Origin: DASTHS01 sp035718085
GTDB lineage: Bacteria; Actinomycetota; Acidimicrobiia; Acidimicrobiales; Palsa-688
Length of the DNA: 16,326 nt
Direction: 5' to 3'
Assembly: GCA_035718085.1 (NCBI GenBank)
Contig: DASTHS010000209.1
Location: forward strand, 1 to 16,326
Shown: piece after piece, positions 7,763 to 14,397 of the stretch
How the letters are laid out: each line of letters starts with the position of its first letter
How positions within the stretch are numbered: the stretch's first letter is position 1
The notes under the pieces: generated by a model
The model's input: only the letters and a program-made list of their open reading frames with translations
What the model was told of the DNA's origin: nothing
Databases searched by the model: none
Made by a program: the position numbers and the translations under genes

Positions 7763-8485
7763 TCAGTGCGTGAGCATGTGCGCGGCCCGCAGGCGCCGCT
7801 CGAGGTGGTGCTCGAGGCTGCGGGTGGCCAGGTCGGTGACCTCGGCGGTGGCCGGGCCGGCGGGCACGGCCAGCGCGGCCGACAGGCCGCCGCCCAGCAC
7901 CGCCTTGATCAGGCTCAGCCCCCCGGAGGTGAGCGCCGGGCCCCGCCGGCACGCCCGGCACAGGGCGCCCCCCTCGGCGGGGTCGAAGGCCACCAGCTCG
8001 ACGGCATCGGCGGACGCGCCGCAGCGGGCGCAGCCGTCGAGCACCGGCATGACCCCCTCGAGGGTCAGCAGCTTCCAGTAGAAGGCGCCGACCAGCAGCG
8101 GGGAGGCCGACCGGTCGAGGGTGCGCAGCGCCCCGGTCAGCATGGTGTGCAGCGCGGGCGTCGCCTCGCCTTCCTGGCTGACCTGGTCGACGGCCTCGAG
8201 CAGCGCCATGGCGTCGGTCATGCGCCCGAGGTCGGCCCGGATGCCCGGGAACAGCTCGATGCTCTCGGCCTGGGTGACCGTGTCGAGGTTCCGGCCCTCG
8301 TAGAGCTGCAGGGCCACGTGCCCCGGCGGCTCGAGGCGCCCCCCGAACCGGCTCTTGGTCTTGCGGACGCCCTTGGCCACCGCCCGCACCTTCCCCCTGC
8401 CCTTGGTCAGCAGCACGACGATGCGGTCGGCCTCGCCCAACTTGTGGGTGCGCAGCACGACGGCGTCGTCGCGGTAGGTGCGCAC
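7763..8485 (-). CDS. recO: DNA repair protein RecO
   Basis: A RecFOR-pathway mediator that helps load RecA onto SSB-coated single-stranded DNA. The 240-residue protein starts with an OB-fold (about 1–80), RTYRDDAVVLRTHKLGEADR leading into IVVLLTKGRGKVRAVAKGVR. A helical domain follows, then a four-cysteine zinc site, GCARCGA (Cys152 and Cys155) and LCRACRRG (Cys176 and Cys179). The reading frame stays open upstream to 8641, but the family N-terminus fixes the GTG at 8485. This lies four bases after the uppS stop codon, so the two are almost certainly co-transcribed and coupled. No separate Shine-Dalgarno is evident. glyS follows downstream on the same strand. uppS–recO–glyS linkage is the usual actinobacterial order. 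Confidence 0.95.
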   Translation of the reverse strand: MRTYRDDAVVLRTHKLGEADRIVVLLTKGRGKVRAVAKGVRKTKSRFGGRLEPPGHVALQLYEGRNLDTVTQAESIELFPGIRADLGRMTDAMALLEAVDQVSQEGEATPALHTMLTGALRTLDRSASPLLVGAFYWKLLTLEGVMPVLDGCARCGASADAVELVAFDPAEGGALCRACRRGPALTSGGLSLIKAVLGGGLSAALAVPAGPATAEVTDLATRSLEHHLERRLRAAHMLTH

Positions 8486-8489
8486 CCGC

Positions 8490-9206
8490 TCAGGCCGTGC
8501 CGAAGCGGCGGTCGCGGGTCTGGTACTCCCGCACCGCCTCGCGCAGGTGCTCGCGCGTGAAGTCGGGCCACAGCACGTCGGCGAACACCAGCTCCGCGTA
8601 GGCCAGTTGCCAGAGGAGGAAGTTGCTGACCCGGTGCTCACCCGACGTGCGGATCACCAGGTCGGGGTCGGGCATCGCCGGGTCGTACATGTGGCGGGAG
8701 ATCGCCTTCTCGTCGATCTTGGCTGGCGGCGTGCCCTCTTCCACCAGGCCCCGCACGGCGTCGACGATCTCGGCCCGCCCGCCGTAGTTGAACGCCACGG
8801 TCAGGGTCATGTTGCGGTTGGCGGCGGTCAGCTCGGTGGCTGCGTCCATGCGCTTGACCACGGCCCGGGGCACCCGCCAGTCCCGGCGGCCGATGAAGCG
8901 CAGCCGCACCCCGAGGGCGTGCAGGTCGTCGCGCCGGCGGGTGAGCAGCTGCTCGGAGGTCAGCTGGAGGAGGAACCGCACCTCGTCGACGGGGCGGCGC
9001 CAGTTCTCGGTGGAGAACGCGTAGACGGTGAACCACTCGATGCCGAGCTCGAGGGCGCCCTGCACGACGTCCCACAGCGCCTCCTCGCCGGCGCGGTGGC
9101 CCTCGGTGCGGGGAAGGCCCTGCTTGGTCGCCCACCGGCCGTTGCCGTCCATGACCGCTGCGACGTGCCGGGGGATCCGGTTGGGGTCGAGGCCGTCGAG
9201 GTCCAC
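8490..9206 (-). CDS. uppS: Isoprenyl transferase (undecaprenyl/decaprenyl diphosphate synthase, UppS family)
   Basis: A cis-prenyltransferase that elongates allylic diphosphates with isopentenyl diphosphate to make the polyprenyl carrier used in cell-wall synthesis. The 238 residues contain all family signatures: the catalytic-Asp loop AAVMDGNGRWA (Asp20), EGHRAGEEAL (35–44), FTVYAFSTENWRRPVDEV (59–76), RLRFIGRR (101–108), NMTLTVAFNYGGRAEIVDAV (132–151) and DLVIRTSGEHRVSNFLLWQL (182–201). The frame is open far upstream, but the GTG at 9206 gives the expected N-terminus (VDLDGLDPNRIPRHVAAVMD). An in-frame GTG at 9254 would add 16 residues. No Shine-Dalgarno fits 9206, but a TACCGT hexamer six bases upstream suggests a leaderless message. 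Product chain length cannot be read from the sequence. Confidence 0.96.
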   Translation of the reverse strand: MDLDGLDPNRIPRHVAAVMDGNGRWATKQGLPRTEGHRAGEEALWDVVQGALELGIEWFTVYAFSTENWRRPVDEVRFLLQLTSEQLLTRRRDDLHALGVRLRFIGRRDWRVPRAVVKRMDAATELTAANRNMTLTVAFNYGGRAEIVDAVRGLVEEGTPPAKIDEKAISRHMYDPAMPDPDLVIRTSGEHRVSNFLLWQLAYAELVFADVLWPDFTREHLREAVREYQTRDRRFGTA

Positions 9207-9212
9207 GCTCCG

Positions 9213-9218
9213 ACGGTA
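9213..9218 (-). promoter_or_regulatory. Candidate -10 element for a leaderless uppS–recO mRNA
   Basis: TACCGT on the minus strand fits TANNNT, and six bases (CGGAGC) separate it from the GTG start at 9206. Transcription would then begin at the start codon itself, which accounts for the missing usable Shine-Dalgarno. The -35 region has no clear TTGAC-like hexamer, so confidence is low. Confidence 0.33.
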
Positions 9219-9256
9219 CCCGGGCGCCGCCGGGAGGCCGATGCCACCTGGCACGG

Positions 9257-10186
9257 CTAGCGGAGGCGGGGGGCGACCTCCCGGCCGATCAGGCGCACGT
9301 GGTCGAGGTCGTCGATGTCGAGCACCTGCAGGTAGGCCACCGACGCACCGGCCTCCGCCCACTGGCCCAGGCGCTCGACGGCCTGGTCGGGGGTGCCGCA
9401 GGTGCCGTTGGCGCGCAACTCGTCGACCTTCCGGCCGATGGCCGCCGCCCGCCGGGCCACCTCGGCGTCGTCGGCGCCGACGCAGGCCACCGTGCAGGCG
9501 CTGTAGGTCAGCTCGGCCGGGTCGCGCCGGGCGTCCTCGCAGGCTTGGCGCACGTTGGCGAACATCCGGGCGCTGTCGTCGGGCTTGGCGAAGGGCGTGT
9601 TGTACTCGTCGGCGAAGCGGGCGGCCAGCTTCGGGGTCTTCTTGGCCCCCACCCCGCCGATGATGATCGGCGGGTGCGGCTGCTGGGCGGGCTTGGGCAG
9701 CGCCGGGCTGTCGGTGACGCTGTAGTGGGCCCCGAGGTGGGTGTACCTGCCGCCGACGGGCGCCTCCCACAGCCCGGTCAGGATCTCGAGCTGCTCGGTG
9801 AGGCGCTCGAAGCGCTCGGCGGTCGGGGGGAAGGGGATGCCGTAGGCCTGGTGCTCCTGGGTGTACCACCCCGCCCCGATGCCCAGCTCCACCCGCCCGC
9901 CGCTCATCTGGTCGACCTGGGCCACCGAGATGGCCAGCGGCCCGGGGTGGCGGAAGGTCGCGCTCGTCACCATCGTGCCCAGCCGGATCGTGCTCGTCTC
10001 GCGCGCCAGGCCGGCCAGGGTCACCCAGCTGTCGGTGGGGCCGGGGAGCCCGTCGCCGCCCATGGCCAGGTAGTGGTCGGAGCGGAAGAAGGCGTCGAAG
10101 CCCTCCTCCTCCGCGCAGCGGGCCATGGCCAGCTGCTGGTCGTAGGTGGCCCCCTGCTGGGGTTCGACGAAGATCCGCAGGCGCAT
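9257..10186 (-). CDS. Putative F420-dependent LLM-class oxidoreductase
   Basis: A 309-residue luciferase-like (TIM-barrel) flavin/F420 oxidoreductase. The opening MRLRIFVEPQQGATYDQQLA, then CAEEEGFDAFFRSDHYLAMG (24–43) and RLGTMVTSATFRHPGPLA (68–85), fit the actinobacterial F420-dependent group. QVDQMSGGRVELGIGAGWYT (90–109) is the standard LLM-class signature, and HPPIIIGGVGAKKTPKLAAR (171–190) is the usual second conserved stretch. Substrate is unknown, and use of F420 rather than FMN is inferred from family resemblance. The ATG at 10186 has AGGA seven bases upstream. The TAG stop lies 50 bp before uppS. A divergent nuclease-like gene begins across the 186-bp intergenic region. Neighbours do not indicate a pathway. 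Confidence 0.9.
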   Translation of the reverse strand: MRLRIFVEPQQGATYDQQLAMARCAEEEGFDAFFRSDHYLAMGGDGLPGPTDSWVTLAGLARETSTIRLGTMVTSATFRHPGPLAISVAQVDQMSGGRVELGIGAGWYTQEHQAYGIPFPPTAERFERLTEQLEILTGLWEAPVGGRYTHLGAHYSVTDSPALPKPAQQPHPPIIIGGVGAKKTPKLAARFADEYNTPFAKPDDSARMFANVRQACEDARRDPAELTYSACTVACVGADDAEVARRAAAIGRKVDELRANGTCGTPDQAVERLGQWAEAGASVAYLQVLDIDDLDHVRLIGREVAPRLR

Positions 10187-10257
10187 GGCGCCATCCTGCC
10201 CGCTGGGGCCAGCCGTCGCCGCCGCCGCCCGGCGCCACGCCTGGCGGCCCCCGAGGG

Positions 10258-10320
10258 CGCCTGTGCGTGGTTGGTGGTGCGGACTTGGGACCGCATAGCT
10301 GCACCAACCACGCACGGGTG
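10258..10320. repeat. Long inverted repeat with nested stem in the divergent intergenic region
   Basis: GTGCGTGGTTGGTG (10263–10276) has a perfect inverted copy CACCAACCACGCAC (10302–10315). Outside it, 10258–10262 can pair with 10316–10320 using wobble pairs. Inside it, GTGCGG (10277–10282) pairs with CCGCAT (10291–10296; the outermost pair is a wobble), with loop ACTTGGGA. The unpaired bases AGCTG (10297–10301) bulge on one side. It lies 77 bases upstream of the F420 gene start and 53 bases upstream of the DUF559 gene start. Because both genes point away from it, it is not a terminator for either. An operator, a nuclease or nicking target, or a dispersed palindromic repeat are the options. 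Confidence 0.85.
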
Positions 10321-10347
10321 GCTCCCGCGGGACCGCTTGCGGACCGC
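10287..10347. repeat. Three GGACCGC direct repeats upstream of the DUF559 gene
   Basis: GGACCGC occurs at 10288–10294, 10330–10336 and 10341–10347. The last two are 11 bp apart, about one helical turn, and the first lies within the inner stem of the inverted repeat. They lie 26–85 bases upstream of the ATG at 10373, where an autoregulator would bind. The word is short and GC-rich, so coincidence is possible. Confidence 0.35.
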
Positions 10348-10372
10348 CCGGCGCCTGGCCATGATGCATCTC

Positions 10373-11338
10373 ATGGCATCTCAGCCCGACAGCGTGGTCG
10401 TGTGGCTCCGGGCCAACCACGGCGTCATCTCCCGGGCACAGGCGGTGTCGCTGGGCATGGCGCCGGGGCAGGTCCGGCGGCTGGTCGCCACCGGCGGGTG
10501 GCACGTGCTGCACCGCGGGGTCTACAGCCCGGCGCCGTGCAGCCCGACCCCACACCGAGACCTGCTGGCGGCCGTCCTGGCAGGGGGCGCCGGTGCGGTC
10601 GCCTCCCATCGGTCGGCGGGGTGGCTGCACGGGCTGCTCGACGGGCCGCCGTCGCAGCCCTCGATCACGGTGCCCTATCCACGCTGCGCGGACGTGAAGG
10701 GTGCCCGGGTGACCCGGAGCCGCGACGTCCCGAGCCGGGTGGTCATCACCGGCATCTCGACCACCGCCGCGTGGGCGACGCTGCGCGACCTGGCGACCGT
10801 GGCGGGCCCGGCGGAGCTGACGATGCTGGTCGACCGGGCCCTGGCCCACCGCCTGGTGCAGGTCGGTCCGCTCGCCCGGCGGCTCCAAGCCGACCGCAAG
10901 CACCCGGGGAGCAGGCTGCTGCTCGACCACGTCGCCCGGCGGGGCCTGGGTGTCGGCGAGGCGCCGACGGTCGCCGAGAGCCTCATGCAGCGGCTGCTCG
11001 TCGAGGCCGGCCTGCCCCCGCCGGCGCGCCAGTGGAAGGTCGTCGCCGAGGGCCGCACCTTCTACCTCGACGCCGCCTACCCCGACCGCCTGCTGTGCTT
11101 CGAGTCGGACGGCCATGAGTTCCACTCGAGCCCCGAGGCGATCAGCGCCGACCACGACCGGCGGGCGGCGCTGCGCAGCGTGGGGTGGGACGTCGTGGTG
11201 TTCACCTACCGTGACCTGCGGGCCGACCGGCGGCGGGTGATCGCCCGCATGCAACGGTCGTGGGCGGCCCATGACACCGCACCGATGGGCGGCTCCGCGC
11301 CGCCGACCATGGCGCCGCCGCCGAGCGGGCGACGGTAG
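10373..11338 (+). CDS. DUF559 (Vsr-like) nuclease-domain protein with AbiEi-type N-terminal winged helix
   Basis: A 321-residue protein of a two-domain type common in actinobacteria. Residues 6–52 (WLRANHGVISRAQAVSLGMA and RRLVATGGWHVLHRGVYSP) resemble the AbiEi antitoxin N-terminal winged helix. A middle region (60–185) is typical of these proteins. The C-terminal DUF559 domain belongs to the PD-(D/E)XK superfamily and is related to very-short-patch-repair endonucleases. It has conserved Glu202 in the leading helix, Asp233 (FYLDAAYP), then CFESDGHEFH (242–251) with Glu244 and Asp246, followed by ADHDRRAALRSVGWDVVVFT (259–278). The nuclease core thus looks intact. No partner AbiEii toxin lies next to it. 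ATGs at 10361 and 10364 are alternative in-frame starts; none has a clear Shine-Dalgarno. A large inverted repeat lies upstream, and dinG follows after 12 bp. The biological role is unknown. Confidence 0.88.
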   Translation: MASQPDSVVVWLRANHGVISRAQAVSLGMAPGQVRRLVATGGWHVLHRGVYSPAPCSPTPHRDLLAAVLAGGAGAVASHRSAGWLHGLLDGPPSQPSITVPYPRCADVKGARVTRSRDVPSRVVITGISTTAAWATLRDLATVAGPAELTMLVDRALAHRLVQVGPLARRLQADRKHPGSRLLLDHVARRGLGVGEAPTVAESLMQRLLVEAGLPPPARQWKVVAEGRTFYLDAAYPDRLLCFESDGHEFHSSPEAISADHDRRAALRSVGWDVVVFTYRDLRADRRRVIARMQRSWAAHDTAPMGGSAPPTMAPPPSGRR

Positions 11339-11350
11339 CGTCGAACGGCC

Positions 11351-13567
11351 ATGCCCGCAGCACGCAGCAGCCCGGCCCGGGCGGCCCCGTCCCCCCGGCC
11401 GACCGCCCCCGCTGGCGCGAGCAGCCCGACGGGCCGACGCCCGAGGGGGCAGACGGCGGCGCAGGCCGCGGCCGCGCACGTCACGCCGGTCCCGGAGGTG
11501 GAGGCGGCCCTGCACCGGGTCGTGGCCGCCCTCGGTGCGTCGGAGGAGCGCCCGGCGCAGCGCACGATGGCGTCGGCGGTGGCGGGGGCCCTGCGGGCCC
11601 GGCGCCACCTGGTGGTGCAGGCCGGCACCGGCACCGGCAAGAGCCTCGGCTACCTCGTGCCGGCCCTGGCCCTCGGGCAGCGGGTGGTCGTGACCACGGC
11701 GACCAAGGCCCTGCAGGATCAGCTGGCCAGCCGCGACCTGCCGCTCCTCGAGGCGTCGCTCGGGGTGCCGTTCACCTGGGCCGTGCTGAAGGGCCGCAGC
11801 AACTACCTGTGCCGCCAGCGCGCCCGCGAGGTCGCCGGTGGCGGCGACCAGCTGCCGGTCGGCACCGCGGTGGCGCACGTCGGCGGCGGCGGCACGCCCG
11901 GCACCGGCCCCGACGCCGACGCCGACGCCCTGCAGCTCGGCCTCGACGGGTCAGCCCCGATGCAGCTCCCGCCCCGCCCGACGACCGGCGACCGGGCGAA
12001 GGCGGCCAAGGCGGTGGCCCCCGACGACGGTCTCGGGACCCTCGGCCGGGAGGTCAAGCGGCTCCTCGCTTGGGGGGACAGGGCGGAGACCGGTGACCGG
12101 GCCGAGCTGGCGTGGGAGCCCAGCCCGACGGCGTGGGCGCAGGTCAGCGTGGGGGTCCGCGACTGCCCCGGCAAGGCCAAGTGCCCCTCGGGCGACGAGT
12201 GCTTCGCCGAGGCGGCCCGGGAGCGGGCGTCACAGGCCGACGTCGTCGTGGTCAACACCCACCTCTACGCCACCCACCTGGCGGCCGGCGGTGCGGTGCT
12301 GCCAGCCCACGACGCCGTGATCGTCGACGAGGCCCACGAGTTGGAGGACATCGCCTCGGCGTCGCTCGGCTTCGAGCTCACCGCCGGCCGCCTCGCCGCC
12401 CTGGCCCGTTCGGCACGACCGCTGGTGATCCCCGCGGACGCCGGAGCGGTCGACGCCGTCGACACGTCGGCCGTCGTCGTCACCGAGGTGCTCGCCCGCT
12501 TCGGCGGCACCCAGCTGCCGAGGCCGTTGCCGGCTGACGACGCCACCCGCCTCACCGTGGTCCGCGAGCGGGTGGCCTCCCTCGGGGCAGCAGTACGCCG
12601 GGCCGGCTCCGCCACCGGGACGGGCGGCGGCGGCGCCGACCTCGACACCCCCCGCCGCCAGCGGGCGCTGCAGGCGGCCGGCCACCTGGCCACCGACCTC
12701 GACGCCGTGCTCAGCCTGGGCGACGACAAGGTGGCCTGGGTCGAGGGCCCGAGCCACGCCCCGGTGCTGCGGGTCGCCCCCATCGACGTGGGCGCCACGC
12801 TGGGCCGCCTGCTGTGGGACGACCACGAGGCGCCCACCGCGGTGCTGGCGTCGGCGACCATCCCGCCCGGCCTGCCGGCGCGCATCGGCCTGCCCGCCGG
12901 CAGCTGGGACGCGCTCGACGTCGGCAGCCCCTTCGACTACGCCGACCAGGCGCTGCTCTACTGCGCGCTGCACCTGCCCGAGCCCCGCCAGGCGGGGTGG
13001 GAAGGCGCGATGACCGACGAGCTGGTCCGCCTCATCGAGGCGGCGGGCGGTCGCACCATGGCCCTGTTCACGTCGTGGCGGGGCATGCAGGCCGCGGCCG
13101 AGGCCGTGCGCGACCGGGTGCCCTTCGAGGTGCTCACCCAGAGCGACCTGCCCAAGCCGGCCCTGGTCGAGCGCTTCGCCGCCCACGAGCAGTCGTGCCT
13201 GTTCGCCACCATGGGCTTCTGGCAGGGCGTCGACGTGCCCGGCCCGGCGCTGTCACTGGTGGTCATCGACAAGCTGCCGTTCCCGCGGCCCGACGACCCG
13301 CTGCTGCAGGCCCGCCGCGACCGCCTGGGGCGGGGGGCGTTCATGGCCATCGACGTGCCCCGGGCGGCGACGCTGCTGGCCCAGGGCGCCGGCCGGCTCA
13401 TCCGCTCGGCCGGCGACCGGGGCGTCGTGGCCGTGCTCGACAAGCGGCTCGGCACCGCCCGCTACCGCTGGGACCTGCTCGACGCCCTGCCCCCCATGCG
13501 CCGCACGCGGAGCTTCGACGAGGTCGTCGACTTCCTCCGCCCGATCCGCCAGCCCCGGGCTCAGTAG
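11351..13567 (+). CDS. dinG: DinG-family ATP-dependent DNA helicase (XPD-like, Fe-S)
   Basis: A superfamily 2 helicase of the DinG/XPD type, 5'-3' by family precedent, implicated in resolving R-loops and unusual DNA structures. Of 738 residues, 1–47 are an Ala/Pro-rich tail without homology that I recognise. The Q-like region EERPAQRTMA (65–74), Walker A AGTGTGKS (91–98) and DEAH box VDEAHE (325–330) follow. Four cysteines for an iron-sulfur cluster are present: NYLC (Cys154), DCPGKAKCPSGDEC (Cys272, Cys278 and Cys284). C-terminal helicase motifs are FATMGFWQGVDVPG (618–631) and QGAGRLIRS (678–686). A low-complexity stretch (about 162–225) enlarges the segment between the first and second Fe-S cysteines. 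No Shine-Dalgarno precedes the ATG, but TAGCGT at 11336–11341 could be a -10 giving a near-leaderless start. The 3' end overlaps convergent era by 7 bp. Confidence 0.93.
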   Translation: MPAARSSPARAAPSPRPTAPAGASSPTGRRPRGQTAAQAAAAHVTPVPEVEAALHRVVAALGASEERPAQRTMASAVAGALRARRHLVVQAGTGTGKSLGYLVPALALGQRVVVTTATKALQDQLASRDLPLLEASLGVPFTWAVLKGRSNYLCRQRAREVAGGGDQLPVGTAVAHVGGGGTPGTGPDADADALQLGLDGSAPMQLPPRPTTGDRAKAAKAVAPDDGLGTLGREVKRLLAWGDRAETGDRAELAWEPSPTAWAQVSVGVRDCPGKAKCPSGDECFAEAARERASQADVVVVNTHLYATHLAAGGAVLPAHDAVIVDEAHELEDIASASLGFELTAGRLAALARSARPLVIPADAGAVDAVDTSAVVVTEVLARFGGTQLPRPLPADDATRLTVVRERVASLGAAVRRAGSATGTGGGGADLDTPRRQRALQAAGHLATDLDAVLSLGDDKVAWVEGPSHAPVLRVAPIDVGATLGRLLWDDHEAPTAVLASATIPPGLPARIGLPAGSWDALDVGSPFDYADQALLYCALHLPEPRQAGWEGAMTDELVRLIEAAGGRTMALFTSWRGMQAAAEAVRDRVPFEVLTQSDLPKPALVERFAAHEQSCLFATMGFWQGVDVPGPALSLVVIDKLPFPRPDDPLLQARRDRLGRGAFMAIDVPRAATLLAQGAGRLIRSAGDRGVVAVLDKRLGTARYRWDLLDALPPMRRTRSFDEVVDFLRPIRQPRAQ

Positions 13568-14397
13568 CCGAGGCGCTCGAGCGCCTTGGGCCGAGACTGC
13601 CACTCGCGGTCGACCTTGACGAACAGCTCGAGGAAGGCGCCCTCGGGCAGCTGCTCGCGCACCCGGGTGCCGACCTCCTTGAGCACGGCGCCGCCCTTGC
13701 CGATCACGATGCCCTTCTGCGAGTCCCGCTCGACGAGGATCTCGCAGCGGATCCGCGGCCACTCCCACTCCGTCACCCGGCAGGCGATCGAGTGGGGCAC
13801 CTCCTCCCGGGTCACGTGCAGCAGCTGCTCGCGGACCAGCTCGGCGACCCAGAACGCCTCGGGCACGTCGGTGACCATGTCGTCGGGGTAGAGCAGCGGC
13901 CCATCGGGCAGGCGGCCGATGATCGCCGAGACGAGCGCGTCGAGCCCCTCGCCGGTGCGCGCCGACACCGGGAAGTACTCGGCCAGGTCGAGCTCGGCGG
14001 CCCGCTGCAGCTGGGTCAGCACCTCGACCCGGGAGGCGGCGTCGACCTTGTTGACCACGCAGATGGCGCTGCGGGGCACCTTGGCGGCCACGAAGCGGTC
14101 GCCGCGCCCGACCGGCCCGGTGGCGTCGAGCACCAGCACGGTCACGTCGACCCCCTCCAGCGCGTCGCCCGCCGTGTCGTTGAGCCGGGTGCCGAGCAGC
14201 GTGCGGGGCTTGTGGATGCCCGGGGTGTCGACGAAGACCACCTGGGCGTCGGGGCGGGTGAGCACGCCGCGGACCTGGGTGCGGGTCGTCTGCGCCACCG
14301 GCGAGGTGATCGACACCTTCTGGCCGAGCACGGCGTTGAGCAGCGTCGACTTGCCGACGTTGGGGCGCCCGACCAGCGTGGCGAAGCCCGACCTCAC
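13561..14397 (-). CDS. era: GTPase Era
   Basis: An essential-type ribosome-assembly GTPase that binds the 3' end of 16S rRNA during 30S maturation. The 278 residues contain G1 GRPNVGKS (10–17), G2 in QTTRTQVRG (36–44), G3 DTPG (57–60), G4 NKVD (116–119) and G5 SAR (145–147). A C-terminal KH RNA-binding domain carries VIGKGGAVLKEVG (231–243). It lacks the extended N-terminus seen in some Era proteins but is otherwise full length. The GTG start at 14397 overlaps the preceding gene's stop as GTGA, so translation is probably coupled to the CNNM protein gene. YbeY, encoded two genes upstream, also acts on 16S rRNA, a functional link typical of this operon. The tail overlaps dinG on the other strand by 7 bp. 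Confidence 0.97.
   Translation of the reverse strand: MRSGFATLVGRPNVGKSTLLNAVLGQKVSITSPVAQTTRTQVRGVLTRPDAQVVFVDTPGIHKPRTLLGTRLNDTAGDALEGVDVTVLVLDATGPVGRGDRFVAAKVPRSAICVVNKVDAASRVEVLTQLQRAAELDLAEYFPVSARTGEGLDALVSAIIGRLPDGPLLYPDDMVTDVPEAFWVAELVREQLLHVTREEVPHSIACRVTEWEWPRIRCEILVERDSQKGIVIGKGGAVLKEVGTRVREQLPEGAFLELFVKVDREWQSRPKALERLGY

Noticed and set aside
8486..8641. N-terminal extension of RecO to 8641
   Set aside because: These residues are a Ser/Thr/Arg-rich out-of-frame reading of the end of uppS. The RecO family N-terminus starts at the GTG at 8485.
9207..10307. Long minus-strand extension of the uppS frame, suggesting a fusion protein
   Set aside because: The upstream part is an Arg/Pro/Gly-rich shadow of the F420 oxidoreductase in another frame. 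UppS homology begins only at the GTG at 9206.
10263..10315. The inverted repeat as a rho-independent terminator
   Set aside because: Both flanking genes are transcribed away from it, and no T-run follows either arm.
10263..10315. The inverted repeat as terminal repeats of an insertion sequence or MITE
   Set aside because: The arms are only 25 bp apart and enclose no gene. I saw no flanking target-site duplication, and no second copy at the end of the DUF559 gene.
11288..11304. GGCGGC-TCCGC-GCCGCC hairpin near the end of the DUF559 gene
   Set aside because: It is a 6-bp GC stem within coding sequence for a low-complexity tail, and dinG follows closely. Such stems are expected often at this base composition.
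10187..11878. Long minus-strand extension of the F420 oxidoreductase frame
   Set aside because: It is antisense to the DUF559 and dinG genes and has no family features. The LLM-class N-terminus begins at ATG 10186 with its own AGGA site.
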